64,000 bases of DNA. Source: Thermothelomyces thermophilus ATCC 42464. Its lineage: Eukaryota; Ascomycota; Sordariomycetes; Sordariales; Chaetomiaceae. Position 1 is the first letter of the stretch; every line of letters starts with the position of its first letter. The translations under genes and the position numbers were made by a program. The notes below the pieces were generated by a model. It was not told where the DNA came from, did no database searches, and saw nothing but the letters and a program-made list of their open reading frames with translations. Below are positions 1 to 11,125 of the stretch, piece after piece. The stretch lies in NCBI RefSeq assembly GCF_000226095.1, contig NC_016476.1, positions 1,736,001 through 1,800,000 on the forward strand, in the 5' to 3' direction.

Positions 1-218
1 GATGGGTGGCCCGCCAGCCCCGCCTGGATGAGGTACTGCGGGGGCGAGTAGGCGCCGGCCGTGTAGGCGGTCTGCCAGGTTCCGATGCAGGCGAGGATGA
101 GGAGCAGGTATTTCCGCGAAGAGGGCCAGGTCTGCGGGTCGGAGTACGGTTCGAGATTTGGCGGTGCCGGAAGCGAGTCGCTATTGTTCTTGCTCCTGTT
201 CTTCTTCTTCATCATCAT
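1..218 (-). CDS. MFS transporter, N-terminal part only (cut by window edge)
   Basis: The minus strand is open from an ATG at 218 to the window edge. The start is a run of three ATGs followed by a Lys/Asn-rich cytosolic tail, a Pro-rich stretch ending in DPQTWPSSRKY, then a hydrophobic segment (LLLILACIGTWQTAYTAGAY) that looks like the first membrane helix. A short hydrophilic head with a DPxxW motif, then R/K-Y and TM1 ending in AY(S/T), is the usual N-terminus of fungal major facilitator drug/proton antiporters. About 72 residues are visible, so substrate and subfamily cannot be judged. The first of the three ATGs is used because the frame has no other ATG just upstream, although it stays open. 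It is an integral plasma- or vacuolar-membrane protein by inference. Lower GC upstream (219-480) marks its promoter. Confidence 0.6.
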   Translation of the reverse strand, partial: MMMKKKNRSKNNSDSLPAPPNLEPYSDPQTWPSSRKYLLLILACIGTWQTAYTAGAYSPPQYLIQAGLAGHP

Positions 219-1938
219 CTTCTTCTTGTCGTTGTGTTGGGTTGGCGCCGATGGGCCACGGATGGTAGTGTTTGGATTAGGTAGTGGGGTCGCAAAGGTT
301 AGGTAGAGGGGGGTTATTTCGGTGCTAGAATCCAGGACTGTGCATGCTGTTGTTGTTGTTATTGGTGGTGGTGGTAGTGGTGGTGTGGGTGGTTGTGGTG
401 AACGTGGTGATGGTGATGATGGCGATGATGGCGAAGATGACGATGTTATAACCTTGCCGTGTTCAGTGGCCGTACAGCAGGTGACCTGCGTCCCGGCCAT
501 GGTCTGGAAAAGAGAGTGGCCACCTCGGGCCCCTCGACCGTGATATTGATACCGAAAACAGGCTGATGGTAAGCCAGGGGAAGCAGTGGTGTAGCTGGCC
601 AGTTAGGCGTATCTATACTCTATATAAGGGAAGATAGCACAAGGAAACAAGTTGTTGGTGCCCTAGCACGTTGGCAGCCGTAACCTTGAGGAGGAAGTGA
701 AAGAAGGGGGGAAAAAAAAGCAAACGGCAGCAAGAAGACTGCAGGATTTGAGAGCCCGGGGATGGAAGTGCGTGTTTGCGTTCGGCACCGGGGATTCCTC
801 TCCGCCATGTTAAACCCGGCGTGATGGATCCACGCGAGATGAGAGACAACGACCTAGGGAATCACCCAGTGCGGAACAAGGGACTTGAGGCGTGGGGGTT
901 GGAATCCTGACCGCCGCCTTCCGGCCTGGCGCATGCAAGCCGTGGCTATACTCCGTATCGAGGGTGGTTATTGCTGTTAGACCAGGTTAACGGACCGGCC
1001 ATGCAAAAATTCTGCAGAGCAAACCACTAAGTCATCGTAAGTATTGGGCAAGCTAAGATAACCGAGATCTGCATCCGGTCCCCCGCCTCCAGGGATATGA
1101 AGAGTTTATAGTAAGACATCAGCGGTGCGGAGGCGCATTCCCGCGGCGTTAACTTGCCGGGATCCGTCCGTCCCTCTTTCAACACAGCAATTTGGACTGC
1201 CGCGCCAGAAGAGGAGCAGCGAAAGCGAGGGGCCGATGCATGGGAAAGGCGCAAGATCCGACCGCGTGCCGCTGGTTGGTTAGTGCCCAGTTTGCACATA
1301 CAACTTTACGAGCTGTGTTGGACTTTTGCAGTGAATAATTTCGAGGCGAACTGCAGTGATTGGCAAAGTTGGGCAAATCGCTATGGCATTTGTGCGTCAC
1401 AAGCTGCTTCTTGCTGCAAGACGGCGCCTTCCGTTTTGATGCTGGAAGGTGGGGCTCTCTCTCGGTCTGCTGCCTAAACCCGGTTATTGCCAGACCCGCT
1501 AGGGGCAAACAACCAATGGGGCCAGTTCTCTCCCCGACAACCACAACCACTTCATCACAACTCTCAACCATTATTTCCGGCGACAGCCAGCTCGAGGCGC
1601 TCCACCAGCAAATTTCAAGTTGTCACGTTCTGCAGAAGGGGAATTTAATATTTGACAGTTCTCCTCTGACATCGTCGAGAATAAAGTAAAGTCCGGTGAT
1701 GGTCACTGAACGAGTCGAGATCACAGCATGAGCAAAAGTACATTTACGGCGCGCACTCGATCGGCACAATAGACAAGACACAAGAGAACTCGTTATCCTG
1801 TTCCGTATTTACAGTTACATCTCTTTTTCCTTCCATGCCTGCAACCAATGCCCTGCTAGCGATGCCCGCCGACGACGGAGACCACGGCGTGAAGTGCGAG
1901 CACGGCCTGGCATCCGCTTCCGAAAACAAGGCGACGGC
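219..1938. other. Intergenic region between the MFS and esterase genes
   Basis: I see no convincing gene here. Small open frames on both strands are composition-driven, lack consistent codon use and have no recognisable motif. A TATATAAG sequence near 617-626 and pyrimidine-rich stretches are compatible with promoter DNA for the leftward MFS gene. The last 200 bases, next to the esterase stop codon, would hold its 3' untranslated region. Confidence 0.5.
334..450. repeat. Low-complexity trinucleotide-rich tract (GTT/GGT/GAT)
   Basis: This stretch is made of impure runs of GTT, GGT/GGTG and GAT/GATGAC units. On either strand it gives homopolymer-like peptides (Val/Gly/Asp or His/Thr), so the short frames across it are not credible coding regions. 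It lies directly upstream of the MFS start and may be part of its promoter or 5' leader. Confidence 0.7.
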
Positions 1939-3132
1939 TCACGCCAGAGTCGGGGCGCCGGCGCCCCACGGCGCCCATTCGGCGACGTTGACGTTGACGT
2001 CGCTGTGCTCGACGCCGCTGGGGGAGCCCTGTCCGAGCAGGAAGTAGTTGATGTAGCTGTTGAGGTCCTGGTTCTGGCTGCTCGGGAACTGGCAGTGGTT
2101 GTGGCCGCCGACGAGGGAGAAGCCCATGTTGTTGGGCACGCCGTAGGCCTTGTAGATGAGGCGGCCGGCGGCCATGCAGCCCGTCGTCGACACGGGGCCG
2201 AGCCAGTCGATGTTGTTCTCGAAGACGGCCAGGCCGCGGGGCACGATCAGGGCGGCCAGTAGGTGGTGGTCTTGCGGGACCGACGTGATGGAGTTGACGT
2301 GGGGGTCGAAGTTCCTGGAGAACCAGGGGTTCTCGGTGATGATCTGCGCCGCCGTCTGGATGTTGGCGCCGGCCGCCTTCTGCTGGTCGCTGATGCGCCA
2401 GCAGGCCGCGCCGCCGGCTCCCGACTCCTGCGGGATCGTCAGGGCGATACGGTCGACGAGCGCACCCGTGATGAAGGCGCCCTTGCCGTTGCGCGAGCAG
2501 CCCGTCACGCCGAGACGTTTCGTGTCGATGCCCGACGCCTGCGCCCCGACCTGCTCCAGACCGTCGATGAGCCGGTCCACACCCCAGGCCCACGCGGTGA
2601 GCGAGCCGGCGGAGTGGTCCCTGCCAAAGAGGTCGTAGAACTTGCCCTGGCCCCGCGACCCGCTGCCCATCTGCGCGCCGAACTCGTCGTTGTTGAACGT
2701 GATGGTGGCCACGTTGCTCGGGATGGGGATGGACGCGCCGCCGATGCCGATGATGGCGGGGAACGGGCCGGCGCCGGACGGCTTCCTGATCGAGGCCGAG
2801 AAGGAGATGCTCTTGCTGCCGACCGTCACCCTGACGGTGATGCTGTTGCCGCTAAGCGACGCCTCGACGCTGTCCGGCGGTCCCGGGTACTCGCCCAGCT
2901 CGTACTGCTGCAGGATCTTGTTGATCTCGGCCCGCCGGCACTCGAACTGGTCCTTGGTCGTCACCTTCTCGCCCGATGCCGTCGTGAACGGGTCGGGGAG
3001 CTTGGCCGAGTTCACCGTCGGGTAGTTGTCGCTGACCGAGCAGGTGTCCTGGCGCTCAAAGATGTGGTTCATGGGCGCAGCCGCGGCGAAGGCCGCGCCG
3101 GCCACGAGAAGGGCTGAGGTCAGATGGACCAT
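1939..3132 (-). CDS. ge2: 4-O-methyl-glucuronoyl methylesterase (carbohydrate esterase family 15)
   Basis: This intron-less gene encodes 397 residues. The enzyme is secreted and cleaves the ester between lignin alcohols and 4-O-methyl-glucuronic acid side chains of xylan, loosening lignin-carbohydrate complexes. Residues 1-19 are a signal peptide ending in AAAA-P. The alpha/beta-hydrolase catalytic triad is visible: nucleophile Ser213 in GCSRNG, Glu236 in PQES and His346 in GGHNHC. Six Cys at 31, 65, 212, 244, 319 and 347 match the three disulfides of the family. Length and residue numbers agree exactly with what I remember of StGE2 from Thermothelomyces thermophilus, so species identity or a very close relative is likely (inference). 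There is no CBM1 module, unlike the Trichoderma Cip2 type. The start is the only ATG that gives a signal peptide. A TATAAAG at 3247-3253 lies 115 bp upstream. Confidence 0.96.
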   Translation of the reverse strand: MVHLTSALLVAGAAFAAAAPMNHIFERQDTCSVSDNYPTVNSAKLPDPFTTASGEKVTTKDQFECRRAEINKILQQYELGEYPGPPDSVEASLSGNSITVRVTVGSKSISFSASIRKPSGAGPFPAIIGIGGASIPIPSNVATITFNNDEFGAQMGSGSRGQGKFYDLFGRDHSAGSLTAWAWGVDRLIDGLEQVGAQASGIDTKRLGVTGCSRNGKGAFITGALVDRIALTIPQESGAGGAACWRISDQQKAAGANIQTAAQIITENPWFSRNFDPHVNSITSVPQDHHLLAALIVPRGLAVFENNIDWLGPVSTTGCMAAGRLIYKAYGVPNNMGFSLVGGHNHCQFPSSQNQDLNSYINYFLLGQGSPSGVEHSDVNVNVAEWAPWGAGAPTLA

Positions 3133-3246
3133 CGTTGCTTGGTAAGAGGGAGGTCGGCACCTTCTTCGATCACGAAGGAGTGTGTGGGACGCTGCGGATG
3201 CGCATGTTTCTTCTTTCCCACCGCTGACGACGATCTCTCCCCCGGT

Positions 3247-3253
3247 CTTTATA
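3247..3253 (-). promoter_or_regulatory. TATA box of the esterase gene
   Basis: TATAAAG on the minus strand, 115 bp upstream of the esterase ATG. This spacing is normal for strongly expressed, inducible fungal secreted-enzyme genes with a short 5' leader. Confidence 0.55.
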
Positions 3254-3321
3254 CACTAGAGCGGCGCCGCCGCCAAGCGGGACGCGGCCCTCTCCCGTGC
3301 GTGGCCATCCTCCGACCGATA

Positions 3322-3327
3322 TTAGCC
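3322..3327 (-). promoter_or_regulatory. Candidate XlnR/XYR1 site (GGCTAA)
   Basis: GGCTAA reading toward the esterase, about 190 bp upstream of its start. The hexamer agrees with the GGCTAR consensus of the (hemi)cellulase activator. A hexamer can occur by chance; the position just upstream of a TATA box favours function. Confidence 0.35.
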
Positions 3328-4104
3328 AGGGGTCGATGCCAGATTGGTTCGTCGACAATAACGGATAGCCAGCATTCTGGTTCCGGGACGGGGCTCGGCG
3401 AGGGTGGCCTTTGCCATCTCTGGGTATTTACGACGGTGTGAAACTCTCCCCGCATTCCCTCTTTCCGCAGCCCCGGCCGCCCCTGTAACCTTGGGGGAGT
3501 GGGCGCCCGTGTCCTCGCCTCCGCGGGCATTGCCTGGTTTGCTTAAACAAGCGCCGTTGCTGCTATCCAAAGAAGAAAAAGGCATTCCTCACGGCTGAAA
3601 AGATAGCAGCCGAAGCCCTGCCTTGGCACTTTGGATGATCGGCGCTCCGAGTTTGGTTCCAAAACCCCGTGTCCTTCCAAGGGGCGATTCGGGTAATATG
3701 GTTATTTTGCCAACCCATCGCTGATCGACACGGCAACTCCCTTTCACGGTCCTTGCGTCGGGGGTCCCATTGGCACGGCCGATGGGAGACTGCCGAATGC
3801 AGCCACGGCTGGCCCGGCCCCGGATGCGGGGCGGTGAGCTTATTAGGTGAGTGCCTGAACAATGTTCGATGATGGTTCTCTGCTGTCTTCCTTTGTCCTC
3901 CTTTCCTGCCTATAGGTGGAAAATATTTTAGTCTTGCATAAATGCTGCAACCTCGATTTAATCACGTCGATCGAGCGTTGGTCTCACGTGGGAATCGTCA
4001 AATACGTCCGACAGATTCGGCGTGCTGCGTGATTCCTTCGTACCTACTATAGTACACTACCTAGGTACGTAATAAGTGAACGCCGGGTTGTCGCCTCGAT
4101 CTCC

Positions 4105-4110
4105 GGCTAA
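4105..4110 (+). promoter_or_regulatory. Candidate XlnR/XYR1 site (GGCTAA)
   Basis: GGCTAA reading toward the AA9 gene, about 815 bp upstream of its ATG. It fits the GGCTAR consensus but is far from the start, so support is weak. Confidence 0.25.
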
Positions 4111-4924
4111 TAGTACTAATATATACCAGGAACCGGGGCCGCACAGGCACTAGAGTTCAGACAACCTGGAAGTTCTTGAGAATCCCTAACCTGGCAGTGC
4201 CTCATCATCGCACGTGGAGAATCCTGGGCAACCATTACTTGTCGTCGCTCACATAACCCTACGACAGGTCCAAGGGTGACGTCGGAGCCGCGGCCGGACT
4301 GTAACTACCGACCGGCCTTGGAGAATGTCGCAACCAAGCAAGACTGTTAGGGCTGGTTCATGGGCCGGCAGGTTACATGGGGTATTGCCGTTTATTTATG
4401 CTGTATGCACCCCATGCTTGGCAGTCGGGAGCCTTGGCTCCAGTGATTTCATTTGGTGTTCCTTGAAATCCCCCAAACTCCACGTAGGGTGATGAACAAA
4501 AACAAACTGCTCTGCCCTTTCCAGGTTTCCCCAACCCCCCATTGGTTCTTTGGTGGACCGGGACAAACGGCAATCAGCGGATATAGCTGTCAATATCAAA
4601 CAAGCCGGGGCCAACATCAGCGCTTCCATATGTAGATTATGGATGCGGGGATTTTACCGAGACACATAGTATGGCCCGCAACTGCCGTGCGCGCATGGAA
4701 GATGGATGAAGGTTCAACTGGCACCGCTGCTCTTAGATTTTTCCTCCTCTCATCGTCTTTGGCTATTAGATGTCAAAACTCTTCGGTACCGCTCGTCGAT
4801 TACCGGCCAAGACTTGCGCTTATTATCTAGCGGCGTCTTCTACCCCAACTATGGTCTCTATTATCGCCTAGACACGTACCTGCAGAAGAAGCGCGCGCCC
4901 AGAAAGCCATCTTGAATACGAACC

Positions 4925-6073
4925 ATGGCCCTCCAGCTCTTGGCGAGCTTGGCCCTCCTCTCAGTGCCGGCCCTTGCCCACGGTGGCTTGGCCAACTACA
5001 CCGTCGGTGATACTTGGTACAGAGGGTGCGTACAATGTTTGAGAGGAACCGTCCGTCGTCCGTCATGATAGCGGGGTACACTAATATGGAGGCATCCCAC
5101 CGACACAAGCCAAGCCTAGCCTCGTCTATGCTTCGGCCCCTCCGGCCCTCCCAACCCACGAAATATGACACTCCCTCGAAAAAAAAAAAAAAAAAAAAAA
5201 AACAGTTAGATTGCGGCACTGACATGCCTGCTCCCCTCCTAGCTACGACCCAAACCTGCCGCCGGAGACGCAGCTCAACCAGACCTGGATGATCCAGCGG
5301 CAATGGGCCACCATCGACCCCGTCTTCACCGTGTCGGAGCCGTACCTGGCCTGCAACAACCCGGGCGCGCCGCCGCCCTCGTACATCCCCATCCGCGCCG
5401 GTGACAAGATCACGGCCGTGTACTGGTACTGGCTGCACGCCATCGGGCCCATGAGCGTCTGGCTCGCGCGGTGCGGCGACACGCCCGCGGCCGACTGCCG
5501 CGACGTCGACGTCAACCGGGTCGGCTGGTTCAAGATCTGGGAGGGCGGCCTGCTGGAGGGTCCCAACCTGGCCGAGGGGCTCTGGTACCAAAAGGACTTC
5601 CAGCGCTGGGACGGCTCCCCGTCCCTCTGGCCCGTCACGATCCCCAAGGGGCTCAAGAGCGGGACCTACATCATCCGGCACGAGATCCTGTCGCTTCACG
5701 TCGCCCTCAAGCCCCAGTTTTACCCGGAGTGTGCGCATCTGAATATTACTGGGGGCGGAGACTTGCTGCCACCCGAAGAGACTCTGGTGCGGTTTCCGGG
5801 GGTTTACAAAGAGGACGGTGAGTGGTGCACGGAACCTCCATCGTTTGCTTCTTCGAGCAGGGAAAATAAGGAAATAAAAGTGGTAGGGGGATATGGTGCT
5901 GATGGGGAAACAGATCCCTCTATCTTCATCGATGTCTACTCGGAGGAGAACGCGAACCGGACAGTAAGTGTTCTCAACGGGAGTCAGGCGGTTGTTTCCA
6001 AAAGAAAGAAAGAAAGCGTGCTAATGAAGGACAGGATTATACGGTTCCGGGAGGGCCAATCTGGGAAGGGTGA
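4925..6073 (+). CDS. AA9 lytic polysaccharide monooxygenase (formerly GH61)
   Basis: Four exons, 4925-5025, 5243-5817, 5914-5963 and 6035-6073, encode 254 residues. All introns have GT..AG ends, the joins stay in frame, and the last intron has a GCTAAT branch site. Residues 1-18 are a signal peptide; cleavage exposes His19 as the N-terminal copper ligand. The second brace histidine is His99 in WLHAIGP, and the axial Tyr194 lies in PQFYPEC with the conserved Gln192. Cys71/Cys197 and Cys111/Cys119 look like disulfides. The C-terminus DYTVPGGPIWEG is the family ending, and there is no linker or CBM1. The enzyme oxidatively cleaves cellulose or hemicellulose outside the cell using Cu and H2O2/O2. 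Which polysaccharide and which carbon (C1/C4) cannot be told. It lies divergent from a glucuronoyl esterase, another lignocellulose enzyme. Intron 1 carries an A24 tract. Confidence 0.95.
5179..5202 (+). repeat. Homopolymer A24 inside AA9 intron 1
   Basis: Twenty-four consecutive adenines lie 40 bp before the 3' splice site of the first AA9 intron. A pure run of this length is prone to length change and assembly error but lies outside coding sequence. Confidence 0.9.
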
Positions 6074-6341
6074 GTTCTAGCCCGCGCAGTTGTGCACTTT
6101 TAATCAAGTACTAATTAATTAATCAATGCACACAGCTTCGCGAATTGAATCATCGAAAATGGTTCAAATTCTGTGCCGTGTCAACCAGCTAATTAGCGGA
6201 GTTTTATAACGGCTATGATATTGAGCCATGTATGTGCTGTATTACATCAAGGAAGGCGTAAGAGAGAATTTACCAAAGACAAGCGAAGGGTAATCAAGTG
6301 CCACTCGTCACCAGTCCCTTTTAGTCCTCCGCTTCCGAGTA

Positions 6342-9300
6342 TTAGTCCGACTTACCCTCCAGTCGCCTAAGCGCTTCCTCCCTCGACCTCTCCACGTCCC
6401 TCCACCCGGCAGCACCCCTCTTCTCCTTCTTCTCCTTCTTCTTCTTTCTCTTCCCCTTCCCCTTCCCCTTCCCTTCCATCTCCTCAGCATAACCGCCCTC
6501 GCCGGCAGTCCAGACCCCGCCCTCGACCAGCGCCCGGAACTTGCCTCCCGGGGCCGTCATCAGCTCGTCGTACCCGCCCTGCTCCGCCACGACCCCTCCC
6601 TCAATCATCACCACCCGGTCCGCCATCCGCATCATCTCCTTGCTGTGCGTCACCACGACGACCGCCATGCCCCCGCCCTCCTCCTCCCTCCCGCCGCCGC
6701 CGCCGCGGTCGCCGTCGGGGGGAGCGGAGACCACCAGGCGGCGCAGGAGCCGCCTCACCTCGGCGGCCGCCTCGGCGTCCAGCGCGCTGGTGGGCTCGTC
6801 GAGCACGAGCAGGCGCGGGCGGCGGGCGAGGGCGCGCGCGATGCACAGCCGCTGCGCCTGCCCGCCCGACACGGCGGCCGGCCCCCCGCCGCCAATGCCG
6901 CCGCCAATGCCGCCGCCGCCGTCGCCGCCGAGGGGCGTGTCGTACCCCTGCGGCAGCGAGGCGACGAACGGGTGGATGCCGGCCTGCTGCGCGGCGAGGA
7001 CGACGTTGGCCTCCGCCCGCAGCGGCGACCCCTCGTGCAGCCCGTAGGTCAGGTTGGCGCGCACCGTGCCTGGGAAGAGGACCGGGGTCTGCGGCACGTA
7101 GGCGATGCGGGCGCGCAGAGAAGGGGTGTGGACGTGGGAGGAGGGGACAGAGGCGTAGGTCAGGGGTGGGGTGTTGGTGGTGGTGTTGGTGGTGGCGGTG
7201 GCAGAGGGGAAGGGGGAGGAGCGTTGGCATCGGGGAGTGCTAGGGGATTCCGGGGTCGGGGAGATGGGGGCTCCGGATTCGCTTCGGTGCGCTGCGCGTG
7301 CCGGGTCCGTCTCTTCTTGCAGCGGGTCGTATAGCCGCAAGAGTAGACTCACGATGGTGGATTTGCCGCAGCCCGAGGCGCCCACGATGGCTGTGCACGT
7401 ACCGGCGTCGAACTGCAGGTTGATGTTGCGCAGGACCTGGGTCTGGGGCGCGCTGGGGTAGGCGAATCGCAGGTTCGTCATGCGGACGGGGAGCGGGGTG
7501 AAGAGCCGCCTTTCGCCTCGAGACTCGTGGCTCGCGGCGTGCGATAGGTTGGCGTAGTAGAGCATCTGCACCGCCGTGGCCTTGGCGGCGGCGATCTGCG
7601 GGACGTTGCCCAGCATGGCAACCGCGGTGCCGAGCGAGAAGAGCAAGAGGTTGATGACCCTGACGACGTCGGTCACGGTGGTACCCTCTTCGCCGAGTAT
7701 CTTGGCACCGTAGAAGAAGACGAGAGCGGTCAGGAAGAAGACGATGGACTGGTGCAAGCCGTAGAAGAACCCGATGAAGCCTGCACGCTTCACCCCGAGA
7801 TGGTAGGTGGCAGCTGCGGAGCGGCTGAATTTGTTGCTAAAGTAGCGCTCCAGTGTCAGGGCGCGCACGACTCTGATGTTGGCCAAGGCCTCACTGAAGA
7901 TGGCGTTGGTCGCGGCAGCAGCTTGATCGCAGGCGGCCTCCCACTTGTCGCTCGTCAGCGAGTTGGCGCGCGCCGCTGCGATGACCACGGGCACGCCGGC
8001 GAGCGTCACCAATGTCAAGTCCCACCGGACAACCAGCGCCCAAATGAGCGAGGAGAGCATCATGGTGGAGATGGTCAAAAGGAGGGGCACGAACATGCCG
8101 GCAAGCTTGCGCATCTCCTCGGCGTTGCGGTCGAGGCACTGGGTGATGCGAGCCGGGGAATGGTTTGCCCTGTCGAACCACGATTTGGGCTGTCTAAGGA
8201 TGCGCTTGATCGCCTCTGCGCGCAGATTATTGACCCATTTCTGGGCCACTTGTTCCATGAGGAAGTAGCCAAAGAAGGTAGCGCTCGCATCGATAGCAGC
8301 AATGGCGGCAAGGAGGCCAGCCCACTTGGGGACTGAGCTCTCTTGGCCCTCCATGTTCCAGAATTGTCCGATAAGATTGGCAAAGAAGAAGGAGAAGACG
8401 GGGTTGCTGCCTGCGACAACCAGACACAGAGCAATACCAGCGATCAGTTGAGCCTTGCCCGTCCTGTCCAGCGTCGGCCAGACAGTCTTCAAAATGGCCG
8501 CGAGTGAAGGTAGTTGGGTCCCCTTAGATGGGCTCTCGCGGCCCCTGGGCTTGGCAAGGTGCTCGAGAAAGAAACGGTCTAGTGAGTCGAGAGACACTTG
8601 GAGCTCCGGGTCCAGATCGGTCCGCAAAGCCTGGCGTGCATTCAGAGTCCTACTTCTTTGAGCTGCTAATCCTTGCTGCGCTATGATCCGGATACTAGAG
8701 GGGCGGCTGATGTTGACAGTCACAGGCTCATCATCCGTGGCCATCTTGTGAGTGATGGATCGGCAGATGGACTCCTGTGCGATGGCTTTGGCACTCAACC
8801 TGTCGAACACAGACCCGAGGAGTTGAGAGTCGAAGATACTTGCTCGGGGTCCTAGCGAGATGCGCTGGAACAGGCCCACAGGCATTCTTTGGTTGCTGAT
8901 GAGCGCACCTCGGGGCGACCTAGCATATTGGGACTCCTGGAGAGGACCGTCGTCAGAGGAATCGGATTCACTCTCAGTCTCGCTCTCAGTCTCGCTGTCA
9001 GTGCCGGAACAGGCAGTCTCGGCAGAGGCAACGAACGAGGCAAAGAGGCCGCTCTCATCCTTGGCAACCTCACGCTTGAGACCCTCTTGAGCCACCGATC
9101 CATCTGCAAGGACATAGACATACTCATCGTCCTTAATGTCGCCGACCTCGTGAGTGACGATGATTGTTGTCTTGTCCTTTCTCCACGCGCGAATGCCTTC
9201 CATGATCAGATTTCGGCTCACGGGGTCGAGTCCGCTGGTGATCTCGTCAAGAATCAAAACGGGTGGATCGCGTAATTTGGCTCGGGCAAGAGCTAGACGC

Positions 9301-11125
9301 TGCCTCTGTCCACCACTCAAGCCGTAGCCGCCTGGACCGATCGTGGTGTCGAGTCCGTTGGGTAGGCTGGAAATGGTGGACTGGAGGAGGGCCATGGAGC
9401 AAGCGCTTTGCACGGCGTCGAGGGGGACATTGTCTGGTTCCATGGCGCCAAGGGCGACGTTTTTGAAGAAGCTGTCACCAAAGATCGAACTGGATTGCTG
9501 GATAAGCGTAACGTTTTGTCGAAGCCAGTTGAGATCGAATGCCGTGATGGGGTTGTCATCCAGCATGATCTGTCCGGTGAGGGGTTCGTAGAACCGCACG
9601 AGGAGACTGCCGAGGGTGCTCTTACCAGAGCCGCTTCTGCCAATGACAAAGGTGAGCCGTCCAGGCTCGAAACGAAGATTCGATGGCCGTATGACTGCCC
9701 TGGCAAAGTTTGACGGATACGCAAAGCTAACCTGTTGCTGTTAATTAGCCTCCCGTCCAAAGGACGGAGCCGAGGAGCAAGCGGAGCGCTCACATTGTTC
9801 ATCTCGATGATTCCCCGACACCCAGAGGGCTTTAGACAGCCAGCAGTTCTCTCGAGTTGACCACTGCCGCTCTCATCCACCAGTCCTCGAAGCAGCTGTC
9901 CTGCGGCCATGCCCTTCGCCAATACGAGCCAGTGCGGTCCGAGCATCTCGATCGACTGGAACGCGATAAGGGCGGCATAGAAGGTGGTCAACGCATCGCC
10001 CGGACTAAGCTCGCCATTTTTGACTTGAACGACGGCAAATGAAAAGCCCAGCACGAACAACGTGATCATCCATAACTTGACGTAGCCCATCTGCCCGCAG
10101 TTGCACATCGCTTGGCGCGAGTAATACCTCGCCGACCTCCGGATTGCCGAAGTGAAGTTGAACGCCTCGTGGTCGGCCGCGTTGTACACCTTGACGAGGT
10201 CTATGGCGGTGGAGGCGGCGGTGACGTACTTAGCGGCCTGCGCGAGCTCTCTCTTCTGCGCCTCGATCGCCGGGTCGAGGAACCTGCTGATGCGCCAGAG
10301 TATCAGGGCCGAGGGGACACCAGTCGCCAGCATGACAAGCGTCAGCTTGTACGAGTAGACGAACGCGACGACGAGGCAGGCGGCGAACACAAACACGTCG
10401 CAGACAATGTAGCCAAGCGTCTGGGATGTGGCCGTCTGCAGTTCCCTCGTTTGCCTGGTCGACCTCTCTTGCATTAGCTCCGACAATCGCCCTCTCCCTT
10501 TTCTCAACAGTAACAAAGAAAGATAAACAAGACAAGAACAAAAAAAAACAGCAAAAACTCACGTCGCAACACTGGCCGTCAACCCGCCAACCCCTTCCTC
10601 CCGCGCCTCGAACCAACCCACCTCCTTGCCCATCAGGAACCGCCAAAACACCTCCCGCCTCGCCGTCCGCGCCCTGAGCTCCCCGCCGACGACCCAGGCG
10701 GCGGCGTCGACGGTCGAAACGACCCACATGCCGGCGCCTAGGACGCACAACCAGACGGCCCACTGGGAGATCTGGGCGAGGAAGTCGGCGGGCGAGAGCA
10801 GGCCGGTGCCGAAGCGGGTGACGACGTCGAAGATGCGGCCGAGGAGGACGGCGTAGGCAGTGCGGCCGGCGGCGACGAGGGCGGCGGTGGTGAACGAGAG
10901 GGCGACCAAGGGTATGTGCCGTGCGGGGGTGAATGTGAAGAGGTGTTTGAAGGAGGATTTGGCTGCTGCCGATACTGGTCCTGCTGGCGGTGGTTGTTGT
11001 TCTGCACTTGCGATGTGAGAGGAGAAGTCGTCGAGTTGGATGATGCGGTGGTGGTTCCGGTCTGCGGAGATTATTGGTCTCGTGGGTGGACGCCGGGAGC
11101 CATGAGCGGCAGCTGATGAGGCCAT
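6342..11125 (-). CDS. Ste6-type full-size ABC exporter (a-factor-like pheromone / multidrug ABCB family)
   Basis: Three exons, 11125-10563, 10454-9794 and 9731-6342, give about 1537 residues arranged TMD1-NBD1-TMD2-NBD2. The acceptor at 10455-10456 is chosen because a GCTAAT branch site lies 18 nt upstream and the join gives ATQTRELQTATSQ, the family's usual text; other in-frame acceptors exist. NBD1 has Walker A GRSGSGKS (439-446), Q-loop TLIQQ, signature LSGGQ (546-550), Walker B VLILDE and the H-loop THEV. NBD2 has Walker A GASGCGKS (1192-1199), Q-loop YVPQ, signature VSGGQ (1362-1366), LLVLDEPTSALD and VVVTHS. Both ATP sites look intact. Oddities are a Ser/Glu/Asp repeat linker after NBD1, a Ser/Thr/Pro-rich insert of roughly 75 residues between Walker A and Q-loop of NBD2, and a Lys-rich tail. 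By relationship it would export farnesylated mating peptide at the plasma membrane; drug export is possible. Confidence 0.9.

Larger units (their letters stand above)
3133..4924. promoter_or_regulatory. Shared divergent promoter region of the CE15 and AA9 genes
   Basis: This 1.8 kb non-coding stretch separates two head-to-head genes for secreted plant-cell-wall enzymes. It contains a TATAAAG on the minus strand 115 bp from the esterase start and at least one GGCTAA hexamer facing each gene (3322-3327 minus, 4105-4110 plus). That hexamer is the core recognised by the xylanolytic activator XlnR/XYR1. The sequence shows the sites; joint regulation is inferred. The small open frames inside lack coding character. 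Confidence 0.5.

Noticed and set aside
1856-3117. Long open frames on both strands overlapping the esterase (for example 2263-3117 plus, 1856-2593 minus)
   Set aside because: They are shadows of a GC-rich gene; products are Arg/Ala/Gly-rich without domains, while the 1939-3132 frame has signal peptide, triad and all disulfides.
6541-8436. Open frames opposite or overlapping the ABC exporter
   Set aside because: Shadows of the exporter exons; composition-biased and motif-free.
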